From Janthinobacterium sp. Marseille (GTDB taxonomy: Bacteria; Pseudomonadota; Gammaproteobacteria; Burkholderiales; Burkholderiaceae_D), in the NCBI RefSeq assembly GCF_000013625.1, contig NC_009659.1, positions 1,674,001-1,738,000 of the forward strand: DNA of 64,000 bases, in the 5' to 3' direction. The notes under the pieces are model-generated. The model saw only the letters and a list, made by a program, of their open reading frames with translations, ran no database searches and had not been told where the DNA came from. Within the stretch, counting starts at the first letter, position 1; the number at the start of each line of letters is the position of its first letter. The translations under genes were made by a program, and so were the position numbers. Below are positions 27,999 through 37,268 of this stretch, one piece after another.

Positions 27999-30857
27999 AT
28001 GATGCAACAGTCCCAATCCAATTCTTATTTATTTGGAGGGAATGCACCGTACGTTGAAGAACTGTACGAGGCATATCTCGACAATCCCGGCTCCGTACCA
28101 GACAACTGGCGCGCGTATTTCGACGCCATGCAGCATGTGCCTGCGGTCGATGGTTCCGCCAAGCCTGACGTCGCGCATGCGTCCGTCATCGCTTCGTTTG
28201 CCGAACGCGCCAAGCATGGCCCGATCCGCACAGTTACCGCTTCCGAAGATGTCGAAATGGGACGCAAACGCGTCGCCGTTACGCAACTGATCGCCGCTTA
28301 TCGCGTGCTCGGTAATAACTGGGCCAACCTGGATCCGCTGCAGCGCCAGGAACGTCCGCCTATCCCGCAACTGGAGCCTAGCTTCTACGGCTTCACCGAT
28401 GCGGATATGGATATCGTCTTCAATATCAGCAACACCCATTTCGGTAGCGAAACATCATCGCTGCGCGATTTGCTGAATGCCTTGCGCGATACCTATTGCC
28501 GTTCGATTGGTCCGGAGTTCATGTACATCAGCGATCCTGCGCAAAAGCTGTGGCTGCAGGAACGTTTTGAATCGGTACGTTCGACCCCGACTTTTTCCAG
28601 CGAAAAGAAAAAGCACATCCTTGAACGCCTGACGGCGGCGGAAGGCCTCGAACGCTACCTGCATACCAAATACGTCGGTCAAAAACGCTTCTCGCTGGAA
28701 GGCAGCGAAAGCTTCATCGCGGCACTGGATGAAGTGATCCAGCGTGGCGGTGAAAAAGGCGTACAAGAGATCGTGATCGGCATGGCCCATCGCGGCCGCC
28801 TGAACGTACTGGTCAATACCCTGGGCAAAATGCCACAGGAATTGTTCGCTGAATTTGAAGGCCGTCATGGCGACGACCTGCCGTCCGGCGACGTCAAATA
28901 TCATCAAGGCTTCTCGTCCGACATCAGCACCCCGGGCGGTCCTATCCACCTGTCGCTGGCATTTAATCCGTCGCATCTGGAAATCGTTAATCCGGTGGTT
29001 GAGGGTTCGGTGCGTGCCCGTATCGAACGTCGCGGCCAAAACGATCCGTCGCAACAGGTATTGCCTATCTTGATCCACGGTGATGCCGCGTTTGCCGGGC
29101 AGGGCGTGATCATGGAAACGCTGAACCTGGCGCAGACCCGTGGCTACGGCACCGGCGGTACCGTGCACATCATCATCAATAACCAGATCGGTTTCACCAC
29201 CTCGGATCCGCGCGATTCACGCTCCACGCTGTATTGCACAGACGTGTCCAAGATGATTGAAGCACCGGTGATCCACGTCAATGGCGATGATCCGGAAGCA
29301 GTCGTGTTTGCGGCGCAGCTGGCACTCGACTACCGCCTCGAATTCCGCAAGGATATCGTGGTTGATATCGTCTGCTATCGCAAACTGGGTCACAACGAGC
29401 AGGATACGCCGGCGTTGACGCAACCTTTGATGTACAAAAAGATTGCCGCTCATCCAGGTACCCGCAAACTGTACGCGGACAAATTGCTGACACAAGGCAC
29501 CATCGGTGCTGAAGAAGGCGATGCGATGGTCAGGGAATATCGCGATGCGATGGATGCCGGCAAGCACACCATCGACCCGGTGATTTCCAACTTCAAGAGC
29601 AAGTATGCGGTTGACTGGATGCCGTTCCTGAATCGTAAATGGACCGACGCCGCCGATACCGCTGTACCGCTGGCGGAATTGAAGCGCCTGGCCGAACGTA
29701 TTACGACCTTGCCGGAAAACTTCAAGGTTCATCCGCTGGTTGAGAAAGTATTGAACGACCGTGCTGCAATGGGCCGTGGCGAAATGAATCTGGACTGGGG
29801 TATGGGTGAGCATCTGGCTTATGCATCGCTGGTCAGCTCCGGTTATGCGGTGCGCCTGACGGGTCAGGATTCAGGTCGCGGCACCTTCGTGCATCGTCAC
29901 GCTGTCCTGCATGATCAAAACCGTGAACGTTGGGATGCTGGTACCTATGTACCGCTGCAAAATATCTCCGACCAGCAAGCCTGGTTCCGCGTTATCGATT
30001 CCGTCCTCTCGGAAGAAGCGGTACTGGCATATGAATACGGTTACTCAACCGCAGAACCAAACACACTGGTGATCTGGGAAGCGCAGTTCGGCGACTTCGT
30101 CAACGGCGCGCAAGTCGTGATCGACCAATTCATCAGCTCCGGCGAAGTGAAATGGGGTCGTGCTTCGGGCCTGGTCATGATGCTGCCGCACGGTTACGAA
30201 GGGCAGGGGCCGGAGCACTCGTCCGCACGTCCTGAACGCTTCCTGCAACTGTGCGCAGACAACAATATGCAAGTGGTGCAGCCGACTACCTCGGCGCAGA
30301 TCTTCCATTTGTTGCGTCGCCAGATGATCCGTTTGTTCCGCAAACCATTGGTCATCCTCACGCCGAAATCGCTGTTGCGTAACAAGGATGCGGGTTCGCC
30401 GCTGACTGACCTGGTCAAGGGTTCGTTCCAGACCGTGATCGGTGAAGTGGATGACAAGATCGATGCGAAGAAAGTGAAACGCGTCATCGCCTGTTCCGGT
30501 CGTGTGTATTACGACCTGGTGGCAGCGCGCAAGGAGCGCGGTCAGAGCGACGTCGCGATCATTCGTATCGAACAACTGTACCCGTTCCCGCATAAAGCAT
30601 TCGCGGCCGAGCTCAAGAAATTCCCGAATTTCACCGAGCTGGTATGGACGCAGGATGAGCCGCAGAACCAGGGCGCATGGTTCCAGATCCAACACAATAT
30701 TCTGGAAAACATGGCGGATGGACAGAAGCTGGCATATGCCGGTCGTCCGGCCAGCGCCTCGCCTGCAGTCGGTTACTACGACAAGCACTATGCGCAACAG
30801 AAGGCATTGATTGATGCGGCTTTTGCCAAATTAAAAGGTTTTGTACAAACCAAATAA
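27999..30857 (+). CDS. odhA: 2-oxoglutarate dehydrogenase E1 component
   Basis: 952 residues from ATG 27999, with AAAGG 8 bases upstream; GTG 27990 is the alternative. The N-terminal E2-binding helix SNSYLFGGNAPYVEELYEAYL is family-typical. The thiamine-diphosphate region includes GMAHRGRLNVLVNTLGK and GDAAFAGQGV, and the C-terminal half HGYEGQGPEHSSARPERFLQ. It decarboxylates 2-oxoglutarate and passes the succinyl group to the lipoyl arm of E2. Also called sucA. odhB follows after 60 bases. Confidence 0.97.
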   Translation: MMQQSQSNSYLFGGNAPYVEELYEAYLDNPGSVPDNWRAYFDAMQHVPAVDGSAKPDVAHASVIASFAERAKHGPIRTVTASEDVEMGRKRVAVTQLIAAYRVLGNNWANLDPLQRQERPPIPQLEPSFYGFTDADMDIVFNISNTHFGSETSSLRDLLNALRDTYCRSIGPEFMYISDPAQKLWLQERFESVRSTPTFSSEKKKHILERLTAAEGLERYLHTKYVGQKRFSLEGSESFIAALDEVIQRGGEKGVQEIVIGMAHRGRLNVLVNTLGKMPQELFAEFEGRHGDDLPSGDVKYHQGFSSDISTPGGPIHLSLAFNPSHLEIVNPVVEGSVRARIERRGQNDPSQQVLPILIHGDAAFAGQGVIMETLNLAQTRGYGTGGTVHIIINNQIGFTTSDPRDSRSTLYCTDVSKMIEAPVIHVNGDDPEAVVFAAQLALDYRLEFRKDIVVDIVCYRKLGHNEQDTPALTQPLMYKKIAAHPGTRKLYADKLLTQGTIGAEEGDAMVREYRDAMDAGKHTIDPVISNFKSKYAVDWMPFLNRKWTDAADTAVPLAELKRLAERITTLPENFKVHPLVEKVLNDRAAMGRGEMNLDWGMGEHLAYASLVSSGYAVRLTGQDSGRGTFVHRHAVLHDQNRERWDAGTYVPLQNISDQQAWFRVIDSVLSEEAVLAYEYGYSTAEPNTLVIWEAQFGDFVNGAQVVIDQFISSGEVKWGRASGLVMMLPHGYEGQGPEHSSARPERFLQLCADNNMQVVQPTTSAQIFHLLRRQMIRLFRKPLVILTPKSLLRNKDAGSPLTDLVKGSFQTVIGEVDDKIDAKKVKRVIACSGRVYYDLVAARKERGQSDVAIIRIEQLYPFPHKAFAAELKKFPNFTELVWTQDEPQNQGAWFQIQHNILENMADGQKLAYAGRPASASPAVGYYDKHYAQQKALIDAAFAKLKGFVQTK

Positions 30858-30917
30858 AGACCCTGCGGCATCCCAAATGCTGGGGTGCCGTACGAACAAC
30901 CCGAAACGGAGAGTTAA

Positions 30918-32189
30918 ATGGCAATTCTAGAGGTAAAAGTTCCGCAATTGTCGGAATCAGTTGCAGAGGCAACACTGCTGCAATGGCATAAAAAGGTGGG
31001 CGAGACTGTAGCCCGTGATGAAAACCTGATCGATATCGAAACCGATAAAGTCGTGCTGGAACTGCCGGCACCTGACGCGGGCGTGATCACGCAAATCGTG
31101 CGTGCTGATAACAGTACCGTGGTCGCGGGTGAAGTCATCGCGCTGATCGATACTGATTTGTCAGCGGTGGCAATCCCTGCTGCAGTCGCACCATTGGCGG
31201 CGACCACGCCAGCGAGTGCGCCGGCACCGGCGGCGAGCGCACCCGCCGCAGCGTCGAACAGCGCCAGCGGTATCGCGATGCCTGCCGCCGCCAAAATGCT
31301 GGCGGAAAACAATCTGTCCACCAGCGATGTCGCAGGCAGCGGCAAGGATGGTCGTGTCACCAAAGGTGATGTGATCAACCAGCTCGCCAAGCCAGCAGCT
31401 GCTCCGGCAGCTGCAGCGCCAGCCGCAGCTGCGAAACCAGCACTGCAACAGGTCGCGGCACCGGCCGCACCATCGGCTGCACTGGCGAATCGTCCGGAAG
31501 AGCGCGTTCCTATGAGCCGCTTGCGTGCACGTATCGCTGAGCGTCTGCTGCAATCGCAATCGAGCAACGCGATTCTGACGACCTTCAACGAAGTCAACAT
31601 GCAGCCGGTCATCGACTTGCGTACCAAGTACAAGGACAAGTTCGAAAAAGAACATGGCGTCAAACTGGGCTTTATGTCCTTCTTTGTCAAAGCTGCAGTT
31701 GCTGCGTTGAAAAAATATCCGATCATCAATGCATCGGTCGATGGCAATGACATCGTCTACCACGGCTACTTCGATATCGGTATCGCAGTCGGTTCGCCAC
31801 GCGGCCTGGTAGTGCCTATCCTGCGCGATGCGGATCAAATGTCGATTGCTGAAATCGAAAAGAAAATCGGTGAATTCGGTAACAAGGCCAAGGATGGCAA
31901 GTTGACACTTGACGACCTGACTGGCGGTACATTCTCGATTTCGAACGGCGGTATCTTTGGCTCCATGCTGTCGACACCTATCATCAACCCACCGCAATCG
32001 GCGATCCTGGGCATCCACGCAACGAAAGAACGTGCAGTGGTGGAAAACGGCCAGATCGTGATTCGCCCGATGAACTATCTGGCGATGTCCTACGACCATC
32101 GCATCATCGATGGCCGTGAAGCGGTATTGGGCCTGGTAGCGATGAAGGAAGCATTGGAAGATCCTGCGCGCCTGCTGCTGGACCTCTAA
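30918..32189 (+). CDS. odhB: dihydrolipoyl succinyltransferase (E2)
   Basis: 423 residues. A single lipoyl domain has its Lys at 44 (ETDKVVLE). An Ala/Pro-rich linker, a peripheral-subunit-binding domain (around 115-150) and a second Ala/Pro linker follow. The catalytic domain has H394 in SYDHRIIDG. It builds the 24-mer core of the 2-oxoglutarate dehydrogenase complex. Also called sucB. Located between E1 and E3 genes. Confidence 0.97.
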   Translation: MAILEVKVPQLSESVAEATLLQWHKKVGETVARDENLIDIETDKVVLELPAPDAGVITQIVRADNSTVVAGEVIALIDTDLSAVAIPAAVAPLAATTPASAPAPAASAPAAASNSASGIAMPAAAKMLAENNLSTSDVAGSGKDGRVTKGDVINQLAKPAAAPAAAAPAAAAKPALQQVAAPAAPSAALANRPEERVPMSRLRARIAERLLQSQSSNAILTTFNEVNMQPVIDLRTKYKDKFEKEHGVKLGFMSFFVKAAVAALKKYPIINASVDGNDIVYHGYFDIGIAVGSPRGLVVPILRDADQMSIAEIEKKIGEFGNKAKDGKLTLDDLTGGTFSISNGGIFGSMLSTPIINPPQSAILGIHATKERAVVENGQIVIRPMNYLAMSYDHRIIDGREAVLGLVAMKEALEDPARLLLDL

Positions 32190-32208
32190 AATTTGACCAA
32201 ATAAAAAG

Positions 32209-32248
32209 ACACAAGGGCCCGAATATCTGGATGCCTTTGTGTCTTTTT
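32209..32248 (+). terminator. hairpin with T run between odhB and lpdA
   Basis: GACACAAGG pairs with CCTTTGTGTC with one bulge, followed by TTTTT, 18 bases before the lpdA start codon. It may attenuate lpdA relative to odhAB. Confidence 0.6.
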
Positions 32249-32266
32249 CTTTAACGGGGTAAAGAT

Positions 32267-33694
32267 ATGTCGAAGAATTTTGATGTAGTGGTAATCGGCG
32301 CCGGTCCTGGCGGTTATGTGGCGGCGATACGTGCAGCGCAGCTGGGTTTTACAGTGGCTTGTATCGATGAATGGAAGAATGAAAAAGGCGGTCCGGCACC
32401 TGGCGGCACCTGTACCAATGTCGGTTGTATCCCATCGAAGGCGATGTTGCAGTCGTCGGAAAATTATCATCACGCCGGACATGCGTTTGCCGAGCACGGG
32501 ATCGAAGTCAAAGGTTTGTCGCTGAACGTCAAGAAGATGGTGGCACGCAAGGATACCGTCGTGAAGCAAAACAATGACGGCATCCTGTATCTGTTCAAAA
32601 AGAATAAAGTTACTTTCTTCCACGGTCGCGGTTCTTTCGTGAAAGCCGCTGACGGCGGTCATGAAATCAAGATCGCAGGTGCCACCGAAGAAAACATTTT
32701 TGCCAAGCACGTGGTGGTCGCTACCGGTTCGAATCCGCGTGCATTGCCGGGTGCTGCATTCGATGAAAAACTGATCCTGTCGAATACCGGTGCACTGGAG
32801 ATCACTGAGGTGCCTAAGCGTCTGGGTGTGATCGGCGCCGGCGTGATCGGTCTCGAGATGGGCAGCGTCTGGCGTCGCCTCGGTTCCGAAGTGACAGTGC
32901 TGGAAGCATTGCCGGCTTTCCTCGGCGCAGTTGATGATGCAGTCGCGAAAGAAGCGTTCAAGCAATTCACCAAGCAAGGCCTGGCGATCAGCCTCGGCGT
33001 GCAAATCGGTGCGATTACTGCAGGCAAGAATGACGTCACCGTCAATTACGTTGACGACAAGGGCGCTGCGCAAAAAGCGGTGTTCGACAAGTTGATCGTT
33101 TCGATCGGCCGCGTGCCAAACACCATTGGCTTGAACGCTGAAGCGGTTGGCCTGAAGCTGGATGAGCGCGGTTTCATCGCGGTTGATGCTGATTGCAAAA
33201 CCAGCTTGCCGAATGTCTGGGCGGTTGGCGACGTAGTACGCGGACCAATGCTGGCACACAAATCGGAAGAGGAGGGAGTGGCAGTGGCGGAGCGTATCGC
33301 CGGTCAACACGGTCATGTCAATTTCAACACGATCCCGTGGGTGATTTATACTTCACCGGAGATCGCATGGGTTGGCAAGACCGAACAGCAGTTGAAAGCG
33401 GAAAAGATCGCGTATAAAGCAGGCTCTTTCCCTTTCCTTGCCAACGGTCGCGCGCGTGCCTTGGGTGATACCACCGGTTTCGTGAAATTCCTTGCGGATG
33501 CGAAAACCGATGAAATCCTCGGCGTGCACATCATTGGGCCGATGGCTTCGGAACTGATTTCGGAAGCTGTGGTCGCAATGGAGTTCCGTGCATCTTCCGA
33601 AGATATCGCACGCATCTGTCATGCACATCCATCATTGTCGGAAGCTGTCAAAGAGGCGGCACTGGCAGTTGATGGCCGAGCCCTGAATTTCTAA
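32267..33694 (+). CDS. lpdA: dihydrolipoyl dehydrogenase (E3)
   Basis: 475 residues. FAD site [20 protein letters not shown], redox-active disulfide in [16 protein letters not shown] site [20 protein letters not shown], and the C-terminal [14 protein letters not shown] with the catalytic His. It reoxidises the lipoyl arm of E2 and reduces NAD. It closes the odhA-odhB-lpdA group. Confidence 0.97.
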   Translation: MSKNFDVVVIGAGPGGYVAAIRAAQLGFTVACIDEWKNEKGGPAPGGTCTNVGCIPSKAMLQSSENYHHAGHAFAEHGIEVKGLSLNVKKMVARKDTVVKQNNDGILYLFKKNKVTFFHGRGSFVKAADGGHEIKIAGATEENIFAKHVVVATGSNPRALPGAAFDEKLILSNTGALEITEVPKRLGVIGAGVIGLEMGSVWRRLGSEVTVLEALPAFLGAVDDAVAKEAFKQFTKQGLAISLGVQIGAITAGKNDVTVNYVDDKGAAQKAVFDKLIVSIGRVPNTIGLNAEAVGLKLDERGFIAVDADCKTSLPNVWAVGDVVRGPMLAHKSEEEGVAVAERIAGQHGHVNFNTIPWVIYTSPEIAWVGKTEQQLKAEKIAYKAGSFPFLANGRARALGDTTGFVKFLADAKTDEILGVHIIGPMASELISEAVVAMEFRASSEDIARICHAHPSLSEAVKEAALAVDGRALNF

Positions 33695-33720
33695 GGGTGA
33701 TTTTGAATACCGGAGTCTGA

Positions 33721-34128
33721 ATGAAATATGCTGCCTTGCTTTTGCCCTTGTTACTGACCGCTTGTGCCACAAGTGGTAATGGAGATGGTCGGGTGTCGGT
33801 TGCGACCGCCTTCAACGGGCAAGAGTTTGGCGGTGCCAATTGCACGGTAATGACCAATTCCGGCAGCTGGAATGTGCTGACTCCGGCGACCGTACAGGTG
33901 GGCGGAGCCAACGGTGAGTTGCGCATAGTCTGCAATAAATACGGCTATCGCACGACTGAATTGCGTTTGCCACCGTATGCGCCGAATTCTTCCGGTTCCC
34001 GTGTCGGGGTCGGCCTTGGTGGTGGCAGTGGCGCGGTTGGTTTGGGCCTGGGCCTGAGTTTGCCGATCAGCTCGGGTAGCGGTGGCAGTTATCCGCCGCG
34101 TGTGGTGATCAATATGGCGCCACAATAG
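33721..34128 (+). CDS. small Gly-rich lipoprotein
   Basis: 135 residues. A short signal peptide ends in the lipobox LLTAC, so it is very likely lipidated and anchored in the envelope. The mature part has a beta-rich middle (residues about 28-80, two Cys: ANCTVM and RIVCNKYGY) and a Gly/Ser-rich tail with GVGLGGGSGAVGLGLGLSL. Function is unknown. It starts 26 bases after lpdA and precedes a strong terminator. Confidence 0.75.
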   Translation: MKYAALLLPLLLTACATSGNGDGRVSVATAFNGQEFGGANCTVMTNSGSWNVLTPATVQVGGANGELRIVCNKYGYRTTELRLPPYAPNSSGSRVGVGLGGGSGAVGLGLGLSLPISSGSGGSYPPRVVINMAPQ

Positions 34129-34186
34129 TCAGAATCCATCTCACGTATGTTGCTGAAGTGAGTTCTGGTAACGCGATGATAGATAT

Positions 34187-34214
34187 GGGCGAGCGATGAC
34201 TCGCCCGTTTTTTT
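34187..34214 (+). terminator. intrinsic terminator after the lipoprotein gene
   Basis: GGGCGAG pairs with CTCGCCC around a 6-base loop, followed by G and seven T. It closes the odh-lpd-lipoprotein unit. Confidence 0.92.
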
Positions 34215-34227
34215 CTGGAAGGACGAT

Positions 34228-34269
34228 ATGAGTCCGGACATGCAAATGAATTGGATCCGAGCCGCATGA
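34228..34269 (+). CDS. 13-codon upstream reading frame coupled to zapE (putative)
   Basis: ATG 34228 has a strong Shine-Dalgarno (GGAAGGA) and encodes MSPDMQMNWIRAA. Its TGA overlaps the zapE ATG as ATGA. zapE has no good ribosome-binding site of its own, so translation may reach it by coupling through this short frame. Whether the peptide matters is unknown. Confidence 0.35.
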   Translation: MSPDMQMNWIRAA

Positions 34270-35363
34270 ATGTACGTGAATTTTATGAGCAGGCATTATC
34301 GCAGCGCGGCTTCGTCGCTGATGAATCGCAGCTCAATGCCGTCAATCGTTTGCAGCAAGCCTATGATGAATGGGTAGAGTACAAGGCACAGCGCGCCAAT
34401 GCCTTCCTGCGTTTTTTGCGCCCACCTGAAATTCCGCGCGGGATTTATATGTGGGGCGGCGTAGGTCGTGGCAAATCCTTCCTGATGGATAGCTTTTATT
34501 CGGTGGTGCCGCTGGTACGCAAGACGCGCGTGCACTTTCATGAATTCATGCGCAGTGTCCATCGCGATCTGGATGAGTTGAAGATGGTCGTCAATCCACT
34601 CGATGAAGTGGCGAAACGGATTGCGAAGAAGTATCGCCTGATCTGTTTCGACGAATTCCACGTCATCGATATCGCCGATGCGATGATTCTCTACAATTTG
34701 TTCAAGGCCCTGTTTGAAAACGGAGTGTCCTTCATCATCACCTCGAATTTTCATCCGGACACCTTGTACCCGGATGGCTTGCACCGGGATCGCATGTTGC
34801 CGACGATTGAGCTGTTGAAAGAAAAGCTGGATATCGTCAATGTCGACAGCGGTAGTGATTACCGCAAGCGTGCATTGGAACAGGTCGATGCCTATTACTG
34901 GCCACTGAATGAAAAATCGAGTGAAGCAATGCGCGTCGCATTTGCACGCATTGCGGAAACCACCGATGAAAATCCGCACCTGAAAATAGAAGGACGCGAT
35001 GTGCAGGCCTTGCGCCGCGCCGGCGGTGTAATATGGTTCGACTTCGCAACCCTGTGTGGCGGACCGCGTTCACAGAACGATTACCTTGAACTGGCCAGCC
35101 GCTTCCATACCTTGTTCCTGTCGGATGTGCCGGTGATGTCGGCCGGTATGGCATCCGCGGTACGGCGCTTTATCTGGCTGATTGATGTCTTGTACGACCA
35201 CAAGATTAAACTGCTGATGTCGGCCGAGGTGGCGATGGATGAGTTGTATACTGATGGTGCACAGATTGCCGAATTTCAACGCACGGTGTCGCGCCTGATA
35301 GAAATGCAATCAAGTGAATACATGGAAGCCGAACGCCGGCGCGAAGGAAGTACGATTTTTTAA
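34266..35363 (+). CDS. zapE: cell division protein ZapE (AFG1-like ATPase)
   Basis: 365 residues from ATG 34266 (MNVREFYEQALSQRGF). Walker A is MWGGVGRGKSFLMDSFY, Walker B RLICFDEFHVIDIADAM, and sensor-type residues lie in FIITSNFHPDTLYPDGL. ZapE binds FtsZ at constriction in E. coli and is related to mitochondrial AFG1/LACE1. An in-frame TTG at 34251 is possible but adds only five unconserved residues. Confidence 0.92.
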   Translation: MNVREFYEQALSQRGFVADESQLNAVNRLQQAYDEWVEYKAQRANAFLRFLRPPEIPRGIYMWGGVGRGKSFLMDSFYSVVPLVRKTRVHFHEFMRSVHRDLDELKMVVNPLDEVAKRIAKKYRLICFDEFHVIDIADAMILYNLFKALFENGVSFIITSNFHPDTLYPDGLHRDRMLPTIELLKEKLDIVNVDSGSDYRKRALEQVDAYYWPLNEKSSEAMRVAFARIAETTDENPHLKIEGRDVQALRRAGGVIWFDFATLCGGPRSQNDYLELASRFHTLFLSDVPVMSAGMASAVRRFIWLIDVLYDHKIKLLMSAEVAMDELYTDGAQIAEFQRTVSRLIEMQSSEYMEAERRREGSTIF

Positions 35364-35413
35364 TCGCCCGCCGCGGTTTTTGGATTTGCCGACTTAATTT
35401 GAACAGACCATAG

Positions 35414-36106
35414 ATGAAATATTTATTGCACACATGCATCGCAACCGCATTTCTGCTGGCAGGTCCGGCCGTTTTGGCGCAGGACACGGCAGATAAAGCA
35501 CCGGTACAAGTTTATTCGGCCAAGGAATTGCAGCAGCGTTATCCGGCTGATTCCATCAAGTCGAATGAAGTGGCCGAACGCGCGGTTGCAGAAGTCACCA
35601 AGGCGCGTGCGGATATCGAAGAACGTTTCGCCGCAGATCAGCGCGCCTGCTACAAGAAATTCTTTACCACTTCCTGCATCGACAAGATCAAGGAGCAAAG
35701 GCGTATCGACTTGGCATCAATCAAGCCAATCGAAATCGAAGCCAATTCGTATATACGTCACGCTAAAGTTGACGAGCGTGATCGTCGACTGGCCGAGAAA
35801 AATGCACAGAATGTAGAGAAAGCAGCTGCCAATGCAGACAAGGCGGTAGATGAGCGCACGCCAAAAGAAGGGCCTGGTGCTACAGAAGAAGCGCAACGCA
35901 AGGCGCGTGCCGATGGCTATGCGAAACGCAATGCCGAGTTTGCCGAGAAGCAGCGCTTGCTGAAGGAAAACGAAGAGGCCGATGCGCAAAAGCGCGCCGA
36001 GAATGTGAAGCGCTACGAAGAAAAAGTGCGCGCGTCTGAAGAGAAGCAAAAAGAGATTGCCAGGAAGAAAGCTGAAAAGGCGGCAGTACCACCAGCCAAG
36101 CCTTGA
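35414..36106 (+). CDS. periplasmic coiled-coil protein of unknown function
   Basis: 230 residues with a signal peptide (MKYLLHTCIATAFLLAGPAVLAQ). After it come two Cys 8 residues apart (ACYKKFFTTSCID), likely a disulfide, and then a long charged region rich in Glu, Lys, Arg and Ala (about 115-225) that should form a coiled coil. I do not recognise a named family. It starts 50 bases after zapE. Confidence 0.75.
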   Translation: MKYLLHTCIATAFLLAGPAVLAQDTADKAPVQVYSAKELQQRYPADSIKSNEVAERAVAEVTKARADIEERFAADQRACYKKFFTTSCIDKIKEQRRIDLASIKPIEIEANSYIRHAKVDERDRRLAEKNAQNVEKAAANADKAVDERTPKEGPGATEEAQRKARADGYAKRNAEFAEKQRLLKENEEADAQKRAENVKRYEEKVRASEEKQKEIARKKAEKAAVPPAKP

Positions 36107-36411
36107 GTAGTTGCTGCGACCGCCTGGATTGGGGTGCGCGCGGACTGATATATAAGATCGAAAAACCTTGCTGCTTTACTGTTCAATTTGCAACTTAAAT
36201 TCATTTGTTGCACAGATGAGTGATCAGGCACTCGACTTATTTTCAAACAATATTAAGAGATTATCAAAATTTAACTCTTTTTAAATTAATCCCGGTATAA
36301 TCAACCATCGTTGAGATTCGAGTTAGTGGTGCAGTATTAGTCTGTCATTCCTGTCTTGGTTGAAACGATCCAACGGGCAACTGCCCAACTTAACTGAAAT
36401 TAGGAATTGTA
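36107..36411 (+). other. cold-shock gene promoter and long 5' leader
   Basis: A 305-base gap. A perfect TATAAT at 36296-36301 would start RNA near 36308, leaving a leader of about 105 bases before the cspA-type gene. Long structured leaders are typical of cold-shock mRNAs. The -35 is poor (TTAACT, 19-base spacer). The first half of the gap is AT-rich with no feature seen. Confidence 0.55.
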
Positions 36412-36615
36412 ATGGCAACTGGTATCGTAAAATGGTTCAATGACTCGAAAGGCTTCGGCTTTATTACCCCTGATGAAGGCGGCGAAGATTTGTTCGCTCA
36501 CTTCTCGGCAATTCAGTCGAGCGGCTTCAAATCACTGCAAGAGAACCAACGCGTTTCTTTTGAAGTGACAGCTGGCCCTAAAGGCAAGCAAGCTTCGAAC
36601 ATTCAGCCAATCTAA
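36412..36615 (+). CDS. cold-shock domain protein (CspA family)
   Basis: 67 residues, a single OB-fold. RNP1 is KGFGFI and RNP2 is DLFAHFS, where most relatives have VFVHFS. It binds single-stranded RNA and prevents secondary structure. AGGA is 7 bases before the ATG, and a terminator follows directly. Which csp paralogue it is cannot be told. Confidence 0.95.
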   Translation: MATGIVKWFNDSKGFGFITPDEGGEDLFAHFSAIQSSGFKSLQENQRVSFEVTAGPKGKQASNIQPI

Positions 36616-36636
36616 GCTGAATCAAACGAAATAGAA

Positions 36637-36664
36637 AATCCTCAGCTTGCTGGGGATTTTTTTT
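36637..36664 (+). terminator. intrinsic terminator after the cold-shock gene
   Basis: AATCCTCA pairs with TGGGGATT with one G-T pair and a 6-base loop, followed by eight T. Confidence 0.9.
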
Positions 36665-36711
36665 GCCTGTTACTTCCTGCCCGGTTTATCCGCGCACCCG
36701 CCGACCCGGCT

Positions 36712-37128
36712 TCAGGCCAGTGCCTGCCGCAGATTGCGTCCCTCTTGCCATTCCCTGTACTCCGCGCTGCTTTGTGTTTGCGCCTTGAGTTCTGCGGCGC
36801 TTTTTCCTTCGTGCGATGTGAGCAGGCGATGCGCGATGCGATGATCCGGCATGGTGGTGCCGTAAAACATGACATCATCGCCGCGCTGGATCAGCAGGGT
36901 AGGGAAGTTCTCGACATCGAAGTCGCCGATCAGGTCGGCCCTGTCTTCAATATCGATCCAGACGAATAGCTTGTCCGGATGCTGCGCCGCCAGCTCGTCA
37001 AAGCCGGGCCGGTAATTGGTGCAGACGTCGCACCAGGCCGCGCACAGGCAGGCCACGACCCAGACGTCGTCCTGCATGCGCTGCGCGAGCTGCTGCTGGT
37101 TGTGCGGTTCTAATGTGATACTTGCCAT
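36712..37128 (-). CDS. thioredoxin-like protein
   Basis: 138 residues without a signal peptide. The thioredoxin motif is AAWCDVCTNYRPGF, with the redox pair C33-C36 (CDVC instead of CGPC). The cis-Pro is in VENFPTLLIQRG. About 35 extra polar residues follow the fold. It probably acts as a cytoplasmic thiol reductase or a thioredoxin-like adaptor. It diverges from tsaB. Confidence 0.85.
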   Translation of the reverse strand: MASITLEPHNQQQLAQRMQDDVWVVACLCAAWCDVCTNYRPGFDELAAQHPDKLFVWIDIEDRADLIGDFDVENFPTLLIQRGDDVMFYGTTMPDHRIAHRLLTSHEGKSAAELKAQTQSSAEYREWQEGRNLRQALA

Positions 37129-37220
37129 GCCGGTATTCTACCGGTTTCTATTGCGGCGGGCGCGACCCCGAATGCCGGAAATGCGCAAGACCGAAAAATG
37201 CAGCGCTTCCCGGCAGCTAT

Positions 37221-37241
37221 TGCGCACCTACTGCGCACCTA
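37221..37241 (+). repeat. tandem copy of TGCGCACCTA upstream of tsaB
   Basis: The ten bases occur twice with an 11-base period, about one helical turn. A TAAAAT follows at 37257-37262, only 6 bases before the tsaB ATG. It may be a regulator site or chance duplication. Confidence 0.4.
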
Positions 37242-37268
37242 TTTCGATACGCACGGTAAAATACGCCC

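Noticed and set aside
31190..31480. Repeat-like Ala/Pro-coding DNA in odhB
   Set aside because: These are the flexible linkers between lipoyl, binding and catalytic domains, not a CRISPR or mobile repeat.
31161..32099. 312-codon frame antisense to odhB
   Set aside because: Its Cys/Arg/Gly-rich low-complexity part is the reverse of the Ala/Pro linkers of E2; no family is recognisable.
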